Below are positions 42,001 through 52,049 of a stretch of 64,000 bases of DNA, piece by piece. The translations under genes and the position numbers were made by a program. A model generated the notes under the pieces. It ran no database searches. It was not told the origin of the DNA and worked only from the letters and a program-made list of their open reading frames with translations. The stretch lies in contig OX327710.1 in assembly GCA_946807835.1 (NCBI GenBank), positions 14,124,501-14,188,500 of the forward strand, in the 5' to 3' direction. The stretch's first letter is position 1, and each line of letters begins with the position of its first letter. This stretch comes from Ailanthus altissimus (lineage: Eukaryota; Streptophyta; Magnoliopsida; Sapindales; Simaroubaceae).

Positions 42001-44926
42001 CAATTTTAGCGACTTGTTGGTAGGATGATTTATCTGTCACATACACGCCCAGATATCGCATTTGCAGTAAGCATCGTAAGTCAATTTATGCACTCACCAG
42101 GTCCAGAACACTTCGAGGCAGCATATAGAATCCTAAGGTACTTAAAGGGATCACCAGGGAAGGGTCTATTGTTTGAAAAGCATGGCCATCTACAAATTGA
42201 AGTTTATACAGATGCAAATTGGACTGGGAGTACAATAGATAGAAGGTCAACCTCTTGCTATTGTACGTTTGTTGGAGGAAACCTTGTTACTTGCGTAGTA
42301 AAAAATAGAACGCGGTGGCAAGAGCAATACAAAAGCTGAATTTAGGTTAGTTGCCCATGGATTTTGTGAGGTATTGTGGATTAAAAGAATCTTAGATGAA
42401 TTAAAGGTCTCAAGTCCATCTCCGATAAAAGCATACTGTGATAACAAAGTAGCAATCTCAATAGCACATAATCTTGTACTTCATGATAGAACCAAGCACG
42501 TTGAGGTAAACAAGCATTTCATCAAAGAAAAAATAGAAAGCGGGCAAATATGTATGACCTATATACCTACTGATGAACAGATTGTCTAAGAAACAATTTG
42601 AGAAATTGACGGGCAAGCAGGCTATGGAATATATCTTTAAACCAGCTTGAGGGGGAGTTTTGGAATAAAGAATATTCGAAGGAATATTCAGCTGAGATTC
42701 CTTCTTATATAAGTAGAATTTCTTGTATAGATAGTATATCTTGTATATAAGTAAGATATCCTGCATTAAGCTATATTCCTTATAGGTCATATAGACATAT
42801 TCCTTATATAGGTAATATAGACATATTCTTTATCTAGTTCATATTTTCTATGTAAAGTAGATTTGTAGCCTATATAAAGGTCTCTTCTTGTAATATATTT
42901 TCTAAGAGTAAAATATACAATTGCTCTATATTCATCAATTAGTTGCATCTATATCAAGAAAGAATAAGAATTGACAGTTAATCTACCTAGCAACCTTGGT
43001 CAGCAGCTAGGTTTCAATTTCTTGAAGCCTGAAAGCTAAGTGAGTAGAAAATTCATGCTCTAAAGTCTAAGCAGGTTTGGTTAACAATCATTTCATCAAC
43101 ACACAGAAACATAATTTGTAACAGAAAGATTTTGCTCATTAGAACAGTAGGAATATGATGTATACCCAAGTCTAACCCACCCAATATGACATAGAGAATT
43201 CTATAGAAAGATATAGCAGGAGATGGTGATAGGAGAAATCAACATGAAAACCCATTCTCCTATGACATGAATGTATGGATCCAACCTCTTAAACCATACA
43301 TTCCTCATGTCCTGAAGATGCTACAGGATGAAGACCTCAGAAAATATACGTCCATGAATCTTTGAGACAAATTGTTGGTTTAAAATTTTTATGCATACCT
43401 CATAGGCAGCGCTAATCTCCTTAAACTTCTCAGTCGCTCCAGCTTCCTTGTTGACATCAGGGTGGTACTAGAAATTAACAAAAGAAGAGGTTTCAGTCAT
43501 GAGGAAAAAAGAAAAAAAAAATTAATTGAAGGCGGTCAGTTAAGCTAATATTAAATGTTTATTGACAAGCACTGACAGAGACAGACAAATCTGCTTCTCT
43601 TGAAATGTTATTTCCCATGGCCAGGGAAACAAAAACATTAATCCAAAACATATCAGTTAAGAAGTACCAGATAGACTGATGTATCACTCTAGTTTTATGA
43701 TAACCTCAAGTATGTTATACATTCATCTAATTGAGAAATAGGATTCATAAAGCCAACCCAAATAGTTGGAGTTTCTTTGCAGGAGAAAACAAGTACCCTG
43801 AGATACATACAACCTGGAGGTAAAGGACATGAAGACCAATAATAAATTTACAATGTTCAAGCTACCCACCAACATTTATCTGCAAATTGCAAAATTCAAT
43901 GATGAATTATCAATGCTAAAACAGTTATAAAGAAGAAAAAATCAACCACAAATTTAGTACCAAAATTGCTAAAAGAATCCACAAAACGAAACACTGCCAT
44001 CCCTTCAAATCACACTCTTCCTCCCAAATGCCATTACCAGAAACGATGCCTAGCAACTCAAAATATAAAATTCTAATCCAAGTTCCTAAGCTAAACCAAT
44101 TACTTAGCCAAGGTTCTAGACATGCTTAATGTGATCCAGTGTCCAAAAGTTCTTGCACCCACTTAAGTGTTCAAGAAATGAAACATATACACATGAAACA
44201 TAAAAACAAAATGAAGCCAGCAAGTGTACAAAATAGGTCATAATACTTCCATCATAATTTAAAAGGTCACTAGACCATATCTCATCCCACACAACCACTT
44301 TAACTTTCTTCCTTCTATTTTTTTTTTCCCTTCTCCGCTTGATTATTAAGAAACGTTCAAATCTAAGTAAGCTAAAATCAATAAATATAATATCACTCTC
44401 AAATTTAAAAAATTATAACAATTTAAAATCTTCACATCTTCCATTAATCTTTCCTTATTTTCTCAACATCCAAACACTCCTATACGAAATACGAAAACCA
44501 CACAGTAGGCCTATTGCATTCTTCCAAACAAAAGAACAATCCAATTTAAACACTTACTTGACGAGCCAATTTCCGATAAGCAGCTTTAATTTCTTTGCTA
44601 CTGGCAGACTTGGGGACTCCAAGAGTGGCATAGTAATCACCAGAAGCATAAACAACGAGTGTACGGCCAAAACGCTGCGTTCTAGAGACCCTTGCATTAT
44701 CACTAAACTTAAAAGCACCACCACCAGAAACAAAAGCAGAAGAAGAATAAGAAGCAGTCAAAATTAGAGAAGCGAAATTCTTGTGGGACCTGAGGTGGGT
44801 CCCACTGTTTAAGAAAGAAGAAGAAGATGAGGAGGAGGAGGAGGAGGAGGGTGAAGTGGATAAATGGGGGAAGCTGAGAGAAGGAGGAGGAAGGAGAGAG
44901 AGAGTTGTTGCGGCGGTGGAAACCAT
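33008..44926 (-). CDS. DJA7: Chloroplast class-A DnaJ (HSP40) co-chaperone, DJA7-like
   Basis: Eleven coding exons on the minus strand: 44926-44558, 43467-43399, 38106-38014, 37151-37030, 36766-36571, 36103-35928, 35814-35685, 34907-34747, 34002-33911, 33426-33324 and 33053-33008. They total 1557 bases or 518 residues. An N-terminal transit peptide (about 90 residues, with a Ser run encoded by a GGA/GAG-rich microsatellite) precedes a J domain (about 94-160) with HPD at 125-127. A Gly/Phe-rich stretch follows (about 170-200). Four CxxCxGxG zinc modules are at 244-251, 261-268, 287-294 and 301-308, then come the C-terminal substrate-binding domains. The protein delivers unfolded clients to plastid HSP70 and stimulates its ATPase; the zinc modules assist client holding. 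Sequence details recall Arabidopsis At1g80030 (DJA7) more than DJA5/DJA6, from memory. Intron 2 is about 5.3 kb because a Copia element has inserted antisense to the gene. No lesion is seen in any exon. Confidence 0.93.
38719..38981 (+). repeat. 5' LTR of Copia element 2
   Basis: Starts TGTTGGAA and ends ATTCATCAAT. Short for a Copia LTR. The upstream half is a series of short related phrases (cttatataagta, cttgtatataagta, ccttatataggta). A TATA-like tatataaag occurs near 38910-38918. Confidence 0.9.
38982..38994 (+). other. Primer-binding site (initiator tRNA-Met) of Copia element 2
   Basis: TGGTATCAGAGCC directly follows the 5' LTR and matches the complement of the plant initiator tRNA-Met 3' end. 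Confidence 0.92.
39156..40650 (+). pseudogene. pol: Copia element 2 gag tail, protease and integrase remnant
   Basis: The frame 39156-39650 begins in what is normally the C-terminal tail of gag and runs into the protease, with active site DSGAS at about 39381. It continues to the [15 protein letters not shown] segment. A frameshift then leads into the pre-integrase region (39605-39814, ending at an early stop). Integrase follows in pieces: HSDVWGP near 39961, then after a shift FINDHT, ILRSDNG at about 40125 and TPQQNG near 40215, where the usual Glu three residues later is replaced (SKRKN instead of the common AERKN), followed by a stop at 40312. The last piece, 40462-40650, holds the region between integrase and reverse transcriptase. 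Confidence 0.86.
41150..42589 (+). pseudogene. pol: Copia element 2 reverse transcriptase-RNase H remnant
   Basis: Recognisable pieces are [28 protein letters not shown] and [15 protein letters not shown] at about 41230-41440, then [17 protein letters not shown] and the SLYGLK segment. Stops at 41366, 41387 and 41606 lie within these. The next frame resumes with ILIV followed directly by [10 protein letters not shown], so the YVDDI active site is gone. RNase H starts at about 42200 (YTDANWTGS) and ends near 42589 after another frame break at about 42337. Confidence 0.87.
42658..42940 (+). repeat. 3' LTR of Copia element 2
   Basis: Copy of the 5' LTR, here beginning TTTTGG (the TG start has mutated) and preceded by the purine tract gagggggag (42649-42657). 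It has an extra repeat of the 'atatagacatattc' phrase relative to the 5' copy and is followed at once by the AGTTG target duplication. Confidence 0.9.
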
Positions 44927-46945
44927 TGCAGGCAGGCTGAAGTGATGCGGAAGTGTTTGATGAATTGGCTAAGAGAGAATGGAGAAGAAGTGTTTTGATT
45001 TCGTCATGGTTTTTCAGCCATCTGATTGAGTTTAGTTAGAGAATAGAGAGGGTGTGGAAGGAAAGGTGAATGGTGATGATGGTACGAAGACTGTGAAGAT
45101 GTGGGAAGTGGGAACCCAAAGATGTGTGGTGTGATTTTCCCACACAAAGTTTTTCAGCTATACTACACGTTTTCAACTCTAGCCAGTACTTTTTCAACTT
45201 CAAAGTTTTTCTTCATCCTTTTACCCAAGAGTTTGTTTTCTGCCTTTGCTTTTTAATAGTCATTATAAAACAGGAAGAAAAAAAAGTGCTTCAAATAATA
45301 ATAATAATAATAATTATTATTATTATTAAATGTGTAGATGGGCACAATACAATATAATTAAATAATGATAATAATAATTAAATGTGTAGATGGGCACAAT
45401 ACAATAGAAACTTGGCACTAATAATATCAAATTACCAACAACATACACTTAAGAATGGTTAAAAATAACTAAAAATTAAAAAATCAAACTAATTAGCTTG
45501 ATTCGATTTTTTAAGTAAAAAAAAATAAATTCTATAAAATTAAAAAATTGAAAACATAAGTTAATTTTGAATCAGTTTTATCAAAAATAAAAACTCAACC
45601 AAAATTGATTCATTGGCAAAATTATAGTTTTTAAAGATTTTTTTGTCGATGATTGGTGATTGAAAATTGATCTGCGTGGGTAGAATCTAAGAGATTAGAA
45701 GTCAGTCATTGATGTGGTGCTGTTAAATATGACTAAAAGCCGAATATTGATCAAAAAATTAAAAAAAAAAACGATGAAAATGAGTTATTCGATTTTGATC
45801 ATCAATAATTTGAAAAGGTAACGAGAATGATTGAGTTTTGATAAGTAGTGTATAAAAAATATTTTAATGTGTTTATTCGATGGTAAAGATGGTTAGAATG
45901 ATAGGATTGAGATAACGGAATCACAATGGTTTAATGACAATTTAAGTAATTTTTGGTGACTATTTAAGATGGTGATAATAAAGTTTGAATGATTGTCTTC
46001 TCTAACTTTAATAGTGATCTAATTGGTGGTAACATAATTCTCGTGTGATGATCAACAGTGTTGACGGGCAATAATAATGAAAAAAAAATTATTTCATTTT
46101 TTAAATTGGGCAGAAAAATTAAAAAAGCAAAAAAAGGTTCAAAAAGATTTGATTTTTTAAATTAAAATTAATTTTTTTTATTTTCCTTAAAAAAAATATA
46201 TCGTGATTCAATTTAATTTCGACTGAAATCAGATCGTTCCCAACTCTTAATAATACTAAAGTTCACAGATACTAAAATATTAATTTTTTAAAATTTAATA
46301 AACTAATTGATGGATGGTAAAATCGTATTGACCGGTCAATTCGAACATGACTGGTTTATTACCCTGACCCGCCAAGCAGAATTCAGTAATCAGTTGTCAC
46401 CTGCCGTAAAAACAGCCTGCTTTTGGCCGTTTGATCCCATAATAATATATCTGACGGATGAAATTTGTTTGCACTGATTATGGAGGACAAATATCAAAGC
46501 TCCTCTCATGTTCTTCAAAACAAGACCGGAATCGAACCGAAAACTGATTAATTTTATTAAAAGTTAAACGTGTAATCCTATGATTGCGAAGCACAGACAA
46601 TTACAATGGATTAAATACAGGAAACCATAGATATGACTTAAGTGTTCTGAGTCCCAACTTCTGTCCACAGTCCAACCCCGAGTGCCTCTCAACTTTCGAG
46701 GCTCCCAAGGCGGCCGCCCAAGACTCCAGCTCGCCGCCGATCGGTGCCCGCCTGCCACAGACGCCACCGTTGATTTCGCGAGCCGCTGGTGTTTTCCGCT
46801 TATTCTTCATTATTTAGTTCAATTAATTAGTAATTATTGAACAATATTAAATCGTTTTCATTTGGAAAGACTCGAACTCGCCGCCGACAGCCACCATCAG
46901 TCCCTCCTCCAGCTCGCTGTCGCCGATTCCGCCCAAGAGCCGGCG
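44927..46945. other. Divergent intergenic region between the DnaJ gene and THO7
   Basis: Promoter and leader space of both genes. A back-to-back (AAT)n/(ATT)n microsatellite lies at about 45294-45328, followed by two copies of 'taaatgtgtagatgggcacaa' (45327 and 45379, 52 bases apart). AT-rich DNA with no gene follows to about 46640. From there GC-rich sequence (46690-46780 and 46870-46945) is probably promoter and 5' untranslated exon of THO7. Confidence 0.55.
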
Positions 46946-48002
46946 GTAAGTCCTTTTATTGTTTTTATTTGTTTTTGTTAAATTAATTTTTACTCCAAAA
47001 ATTATTATATACTTATTTTATTTAGTTAAATATAATTATAGATATATTAAATTTTAACCCCCACTTTTTTTTATCTCATTAAACCCCAATATTACTTTTA
47101 AAATTACTAGAACACACTAAGACTTATGATTGCACCTCAGAGATCAAAGATGCAAGTTAGTTAGTTCTTCAATCTTCTGCTTCGGTATGCAGAATGCTTG
47201 TGTTGTTGTTGTTATTGCATCCGAGATGAACTTTCATAAAATTTTGACCAAAAACTATTAAAATTGAATTAATTCAACATTGAAAAGATAAAGAAATAAA
47301 AGAAAGCAGATTGGAAGAGAAATTTCAAATTATTGGGGTTAGATTTTGTTGGTTTTTCCTGTTTGAATATAGATATTCTAGAGAATGGTTGGTGGTTTAC
47401 GTGGTAGGATGTTTTACTATAGATGTATAATAACTTAGAGCTCATATCACAAGCCCCCAAGCGTAGGCTAGTTCTTTTGAATTCTATTATGAAAACAAGA
47501 GGGCTGGACCTTTGCATTTGGCATCAGTGTGTCACCATTGGGATTTGGGTCTATTTGTGCACATAGATAAACAAGTGAGTTCTATTATTGTTGTGAACAA
47601 CAATTAGGCTAGTATTCTTCATTTCAAAGTGAGGGAAATAATTGTGGTCTAGTTAATGAAGCTGATGAGAGAGGACATTTTGGATGGAAAGAGAAAGGGA
47701 AAGGGAGAAGGGTCGGGGCTGTAATGATGAATTCCTGGAAATAGAAGAGAAGGGAATTAATCCTTGTCTAGTTTCCTTATTTTGAAATAACTGAGATGTA
47801 GGTCTTAGACTTGAATTTGCTTAGCAAATTTAAAAAATGACGAAGTTGTCTGGTAAAATTTTTTACAACTACTGAAACAATCGTCGTCTAGTTTCCTTGA
47901 AGTCAGTGGCCTAGTCCATAAGGATTCTCTGGTAAGATTGTCATTTGGTTGTACAGTTTACTGTTACAGATATGTGAATCCATTCATGCCTCTATCTGGC
48001 AG
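46946..48002 (+). other. Probable intron in the THO7 5' untranslated region
   Basis: A strong donor (cggcg, then GTAAGT) ends the GC-rich leader at 46945. An acceptor (atctggcAG) at 48001-48002 lies 27 bases before the THO7 start codon. No upstream ATG-led frame continues into THO7, so the exon before it would be non-coding. The pair is inferred from splice signals and the sharp change in base composition. Confidence 0.5.
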
Positions 48003-48029
48003 GTTTGAAATCACAATAAAGCAGTTTAA

Positions 48030-49667
48030 ATGTTATCAAAAGGAAGGAAAGTTCCTGGCAGGGGAGAAATAGTTCCAGTGAACTATGCTTTTGGTCCACA
48101 TGAAGATGACATAATCATAAAACATAGGCTTCTAACCCGCACAACCACCACAAGGGGTGAACCTCCATTGAAGAAACTTCAGAAGAAGTTCACATCATTT
48201 GTACTTGAGATTGAGAAGGATGAAGACAACTATAATGACTGTGCAAAACTTGCTAAAGCCTTCTTACAGGAGTTGTCCACTTTTGAGATTCCACTCCTTA
48301 AGAGCAAAGTTGTGATTGATGCAAACCTCAGAGAGAAAGGGAACTTCAATGAATTGATAGAAGATATAAATAGGCAGATAGCTGAGGCACAAGCTGATAT
48401 AGAAGATCTAAAGAAACAACTTGCAGAGAGTAAGATTGAAAGACAGCACAAGGAGGAGTGTGAGGCAATTAGGAAATTAATTGCTGCGCAGCCACCGAGG
48501 TCAGAGACTCAAAAAATAATTACAGACCTAGAGAAAGAGATTGCAGCATTAGAGGCAGAGAATACAGCCGGTTCCAGGTTGCTTGACCTTCGCAAGAAGC
48601 AGTTTGCACTTTTATTGCATGTGGTATGTTGCAGTTTGCAAATAAATCATTTGTATGCCTTTTCTATTTCTGTGTTTTTAAGATGAAATTTACTCCTGTC
48701 CATTTGTGTGCAATTTTTTTAGCATAAAAATACATCTTCATTGTTAGATCTTTCCTATTCTGTCAGCCTGAGAAATTTCCTCCAAACTATATAGTAGTTA
48801 GAGTTCTGCTTTGTTAAATATGTATAGTCTCTTAAGAATTTAAATTGTATAGTCTCTTCACATGTTTACTAACCTGCCACAGATTATGCAAAAGTCTAAA
48901 AGGCTTGATATCTTTTATAATATGCTTTATTGCATGATTAGGATAACTTAGTTATATGCTCCCTGCACTGGGGTCCCTTTATGCTTCTCAAATATCTAGT
49001 TCTTGTTTGCACAGTGAGTTCAGTTTCTTTTGGAGTCATAATGTAAATGCAATATTGAAGTTCTGTTTGTATCAATGTTCAGAGATTTTTATTGCTTCGA
49101 TCTTAACAGTTGACTTTAGCATTTATATGAATGCGGATTCATTCTGAATTCTATAATATGGTTCTGCATGTTGTATCAATTAATTTCTTGAAATCACGAA
49201 ACTGAACCTATGTAATTGATTTTGCAGTCTCTACCATCTTGTTGAGATCTTCATTTTAAAATATGAATTGTTATCTCACTTTCTTTTGTTTTACATTTCT
49301 TTTTCTTTAGTCTATCATTTCATTGCCACACTTGCATTTTTAATCCCCAAGTCTTTGCCTTGCTGCTATAGTGGCTGAGAGCACTGAATGATGAATATTT
49401 TCTTCATTCCTCTGTTTGCATTGACATGCAAATAAAATTGTAGTATGCTGGATGTGCTGTTGTTGATCTAGTTGATATTATAGGTGGAATCTGTATATTA
49501 GTGCTCTCAATTTTCACTCATTGTTAACTTTTCTGCAGGTGGATGACTTGCAGAATTCCATAGAGGAGGAACAGAAGAATTTGATTGAGGATATGAGAAT
49601 GGCTGAAGAGCAGAAGAGTAGTATGGAGGATGGTAGTGGGGGTTCGGACACCATGGCTGTTGACTAG
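48030..49667 (+). CDS. THO7: THO complex subunit 7
   Basis: Two coding exons (48030-48623 and 49539-49667) give 240 residues. The opening [23 protein letters not shown] is typical of plant THO7; the central part contains [16 protein letters not shown]. The rest is almost wholly coiled coil (about residues 100-225, Lys/Glu/Leu/Gln-rich) with an acidic tail ending MAVD. THO7 is a subunit of the nuclear THO core of TREX, which couples transcription to mRNA packaging and export and, in plants, to small-RNA precursor supply. Splice phases agree and no lesion is seen. The plant genome usually has THO7A and THO7B copies; which one this is cannot be told here. A microsatellite-bearing 3' flank separates it by about 630 bases from the next retrotransposon. 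Confidence 0.94.
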
Positions 49668-49957
49668 TGCAAATGTGACATCTTGATTTACCAGTTGTAA
49701 GGTTGCTCATTCGTCCAAGAGTTTTGAAGTAATGCAACTAATGCACTGGTTTCTTTTTCTTAAAAGAAAAATTATCTGAACAATATTCCTTTAGTGTTGT
49801 TGTGATATTCTAGAAAGACATTGGGATGTGGCATTTTGGAATTATTCATGCATGCATAAATGCCATGTTAATGGAATTGGGAAAGAGCTGTAAAAACTTT
49901 GCTCTCCTCTTTCAATGTCCCAAACATTTTACAGTAAGCTTCCTACTCTCTCTCTCG

Positions 49958-49964
<7 letters not shown>

Positions 49965-50002
<38 letters not shown>
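49965..50002. repeat. (AT)n microsatellite
   Basis: Uninterrupted AT dinucleotides, preceded by a short (CT)n run (about 49947-49964), about 300 bases after the THO7 stop. Confidence 0.95.
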
Positions 50003-50005
<3 letters not shown>

Positions 50006-50293
50006 CCAGATAAAACATTGTATGGAACACACAACATCTTAGTATTACATGTCTCTTTAGCCTGCATGAGAGAATAATTATGAACTCATTTCTTGAGAAA
50101 TAGAGCTGGCCTCATAAAATATTTTAGTGAAGACACTACTTCAAATGCCAGACCAAAAGGTTCAATGTGTGTGAAAGATGTTATTTTTTATTCTTTTCAC
50201 CTTTTTCACATTGGACAGGCAATCATTCAACAATAGTAACTTATCTGAAGAAATTTTCAAAACTATGGGAAGGGATTTTTCTTGCATGCCTTG

Positions 50294-50792
50294 TGTCACG
50301 CCCCAAATGCTCTCAAGCAATTCATCAAACATTTGGTGCCCGTCAAGACCCTTCAAAGCTACTTGGGCCATTGGAGCATTTCATGCACACATTTTAGAGG
50401 GTCCATTTGAGATTGTTGTATTTATGGGCCAAGCCCACTTGTAAGTAGTAATTGGTAGAGAATTCTAGAATAGGAATATTCCCTTGGATATTCTTGTGGT
50501 AGGTGGCATCTTTGAAATATTCCTTGGCATATTCTTCACTTTAGATGTGGACCGTTAGATTAGATTGAATCCTAACCGTCCATTGTACATAGCTTTTGCT
50601 ATAAATAAGTGAGCTCTCATTTGAAGCAAAACACCTCTTAGCTTGTAATTCTCTTTGTTATTAATACAAGAGCTTTCTATCAAATACATTGTGTTTTTCT
50701 TCTTCATCTCTTTTTTAGTTTGTTGGGTTTTTGGCTGTTTAGCACTAGCAAGTGTTTAAGGCCGCACGGGTTGAAGAATTATGTTCGTGACA
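50294..50792 (+). repeat. 5' LTR of the chromovirus element
   Basis: Starts TGTCACGCCC and ends TTCGTGACA, so the two ends form a perfect 7-bp inverted repeat (TGTCACG/CGTGACA). A TATA-like tataaata is at about 50600-50607. The insertion point of the younger element corresponds to gaaat at 50514-50518 of this LTR. Confidence 0.93.
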
Positions 50793-50794
50793 GG

Positions 50795-50806
50795 TGGTAT
50801 CAGAGC
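50795..50806 (+). other. Primer-binding site (tRNA-Met) of the chromovirus element
   Basis: TGGTATCAGAGC lies two bases after the 5' LTR; it complements the initiator tRNA-Met 3' end. Confidence 0.9.
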
Positions 50807-50819
50807 GGGTTTGAGAAAG

Positions 50820-52049
50820 ATGGTGAAAGAGAAGGATGTTGCTAGATCATCTGACCTTTCAGTTGAGAGGGGTAGAGACCCCAAATCTAGGAGGCATGCT
50901 AGCCTTCATCGAGACAAGTCCATTGAACCTAGCCGCGATTTCAGGAACATGGTTATGACTCTTGGTGTTGCCATGACCAAGGCAACGGACCGCTTTGGAG
51001 AGTTGGAGGAGCAAATCGAGAAACTGGAAATAGGTCTCGATCATCAAGGGGACGAGGTACGCTCCCCCATCGACAACACCATTGACACATACTCGGAGAA
51101 GCAACAAGATTGGGTCAAGAATTTCCAAGACACGGTGTTTTCCACCATGAAAAAGCTACAAGCCCAAGTAGTAAAGTTGCAGAAAGGGTTCGAGACCATC
51201 AAAGAGGATGTCATGCTATGCAAGCGAGCAGTCGCAAGTGAGGCTACTGCCACCCATGTTACGGTGGCTGCACCAAGAGTAGAAGCTCCTAAGCCGAAAG
51301 AGTTCAGTGGCAAGCGGGATGCCAAGGAGCTGAACAACTACTTTTGGCAGATGGAAAGGTACTTCGAGGCCTTGGGCGTGCAGGAGGAACAAAAGGTAAG
51401 TACCGCAACCTTGTATCTTTCCGATTATGCAATTCTGTGGTGGCGTAGAAAAATCGAGGAAATTCGCAAAGGTACCTGCACCATTAACAAATGGGAAGAG
51501 TTGCAACGTGAGTTGAAGTGCAAATTTTACCCAGAAAATGTGGCGCATGATGCCCGTAAACGATTGAAAGAGTTGAGGCAAAACAAGTCCATCAGTGAGT
51601 ACGTGGAGGAGTATTCGATGTTGATGTTGCAAATTCCCAACATGAGCGAGGAAGACTTGCTATTCAACTTCCTAAATGGGTTGCAAACTTGGGCCTCCAA
51701 TGAGTTAAAGCGGTGCGGAGTGCAGAATATATCCGACGCCCTTACCATGGCGGAGACACTTATGGACTACCGCAAAGGAGAAACCAGTAAGTTCAAGCAC
51801 CCTAAACCCATTTACAGCAAATGTGAGGGAGCTAAAGAGTCTCACCCTCCTCGAAACAAGGATGGGAAAGGCAAGCCACCAATGGGGAAAGAGCAGAAAC
51901 GAGATGGTAAGAGCAAGCCAAAGTCGAATTGCTTCCTTGGCGACGGGGACCATTGGGTAGGGACTGTCCGAAGAAGAGAGCCTTCAACGCCATGTTTGAG
52001 ACACAAGAGGCAGGTTAGCAGAGCTAAATGGGATGTTTGCAGTTGCTGA
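50820..52049 (+). pseudogene. gag: Chromovirus gag, frame broken at its zinc knuckle
   Basis: Open for 410 codons from the first ATG after the primer-binding site. A coiled-coil-like N-terminal region is followed by the retrotransposon capsid domain (about 170-330, with KPKEFSGKRDAKELNNYFWQ, WWRRK and LQTWASNEL). A basic tail leads to the nucleocapsid. The knuckle reads C-x2-G-x4-H instead of C-x2-C-x4-H: the second Cys codon is GGC at 51939-51941. The frame then shifts near 51960, so the remaining Cys lies in another frame. Confidence 0.87.

Larger units (their letters stand above)
38719..42940 (+). mobile_element. Ty1/Copia element 2, inserted in intron 2 of the DnaJ gene, defective
   Basis: LTRs at 38719-38981 and 42658-42940 bound a 4.2-kb element, flanked by an exact 5-bp target duplication AGTTG (38714-38718 and 42941-42945). 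It lies on the plus strand, antisense to its host gene. Internal order is a gag tail, protease, integrase, reverse transcriptase and RNase H, all broken by stops and frameshifts. Most of gag is missing: only about 170 bases separate the primer-binding site from a frame that already reads the gag C-terminus. The catalytic YVDD segment of reverse transcriptase is also missing. LTR differences are mainly indels, including an extra copy of 'atatagacatattcc' in the 3' copy. Confidence 0.93.

Noticed and set aside
46564..46817. Frames on both strands in the GC-rich patch before THO7
   Set aside because: They arise from GC-rich leader or promoter DNA, overlap each other on both strands and carry no domain.
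50167..50444. Frames across the start of the chromovirus LTR
   Set aside because: They run from THO7 3' flank into the LTR, which is non-coding; the similar text at 55500 is the second LTR.
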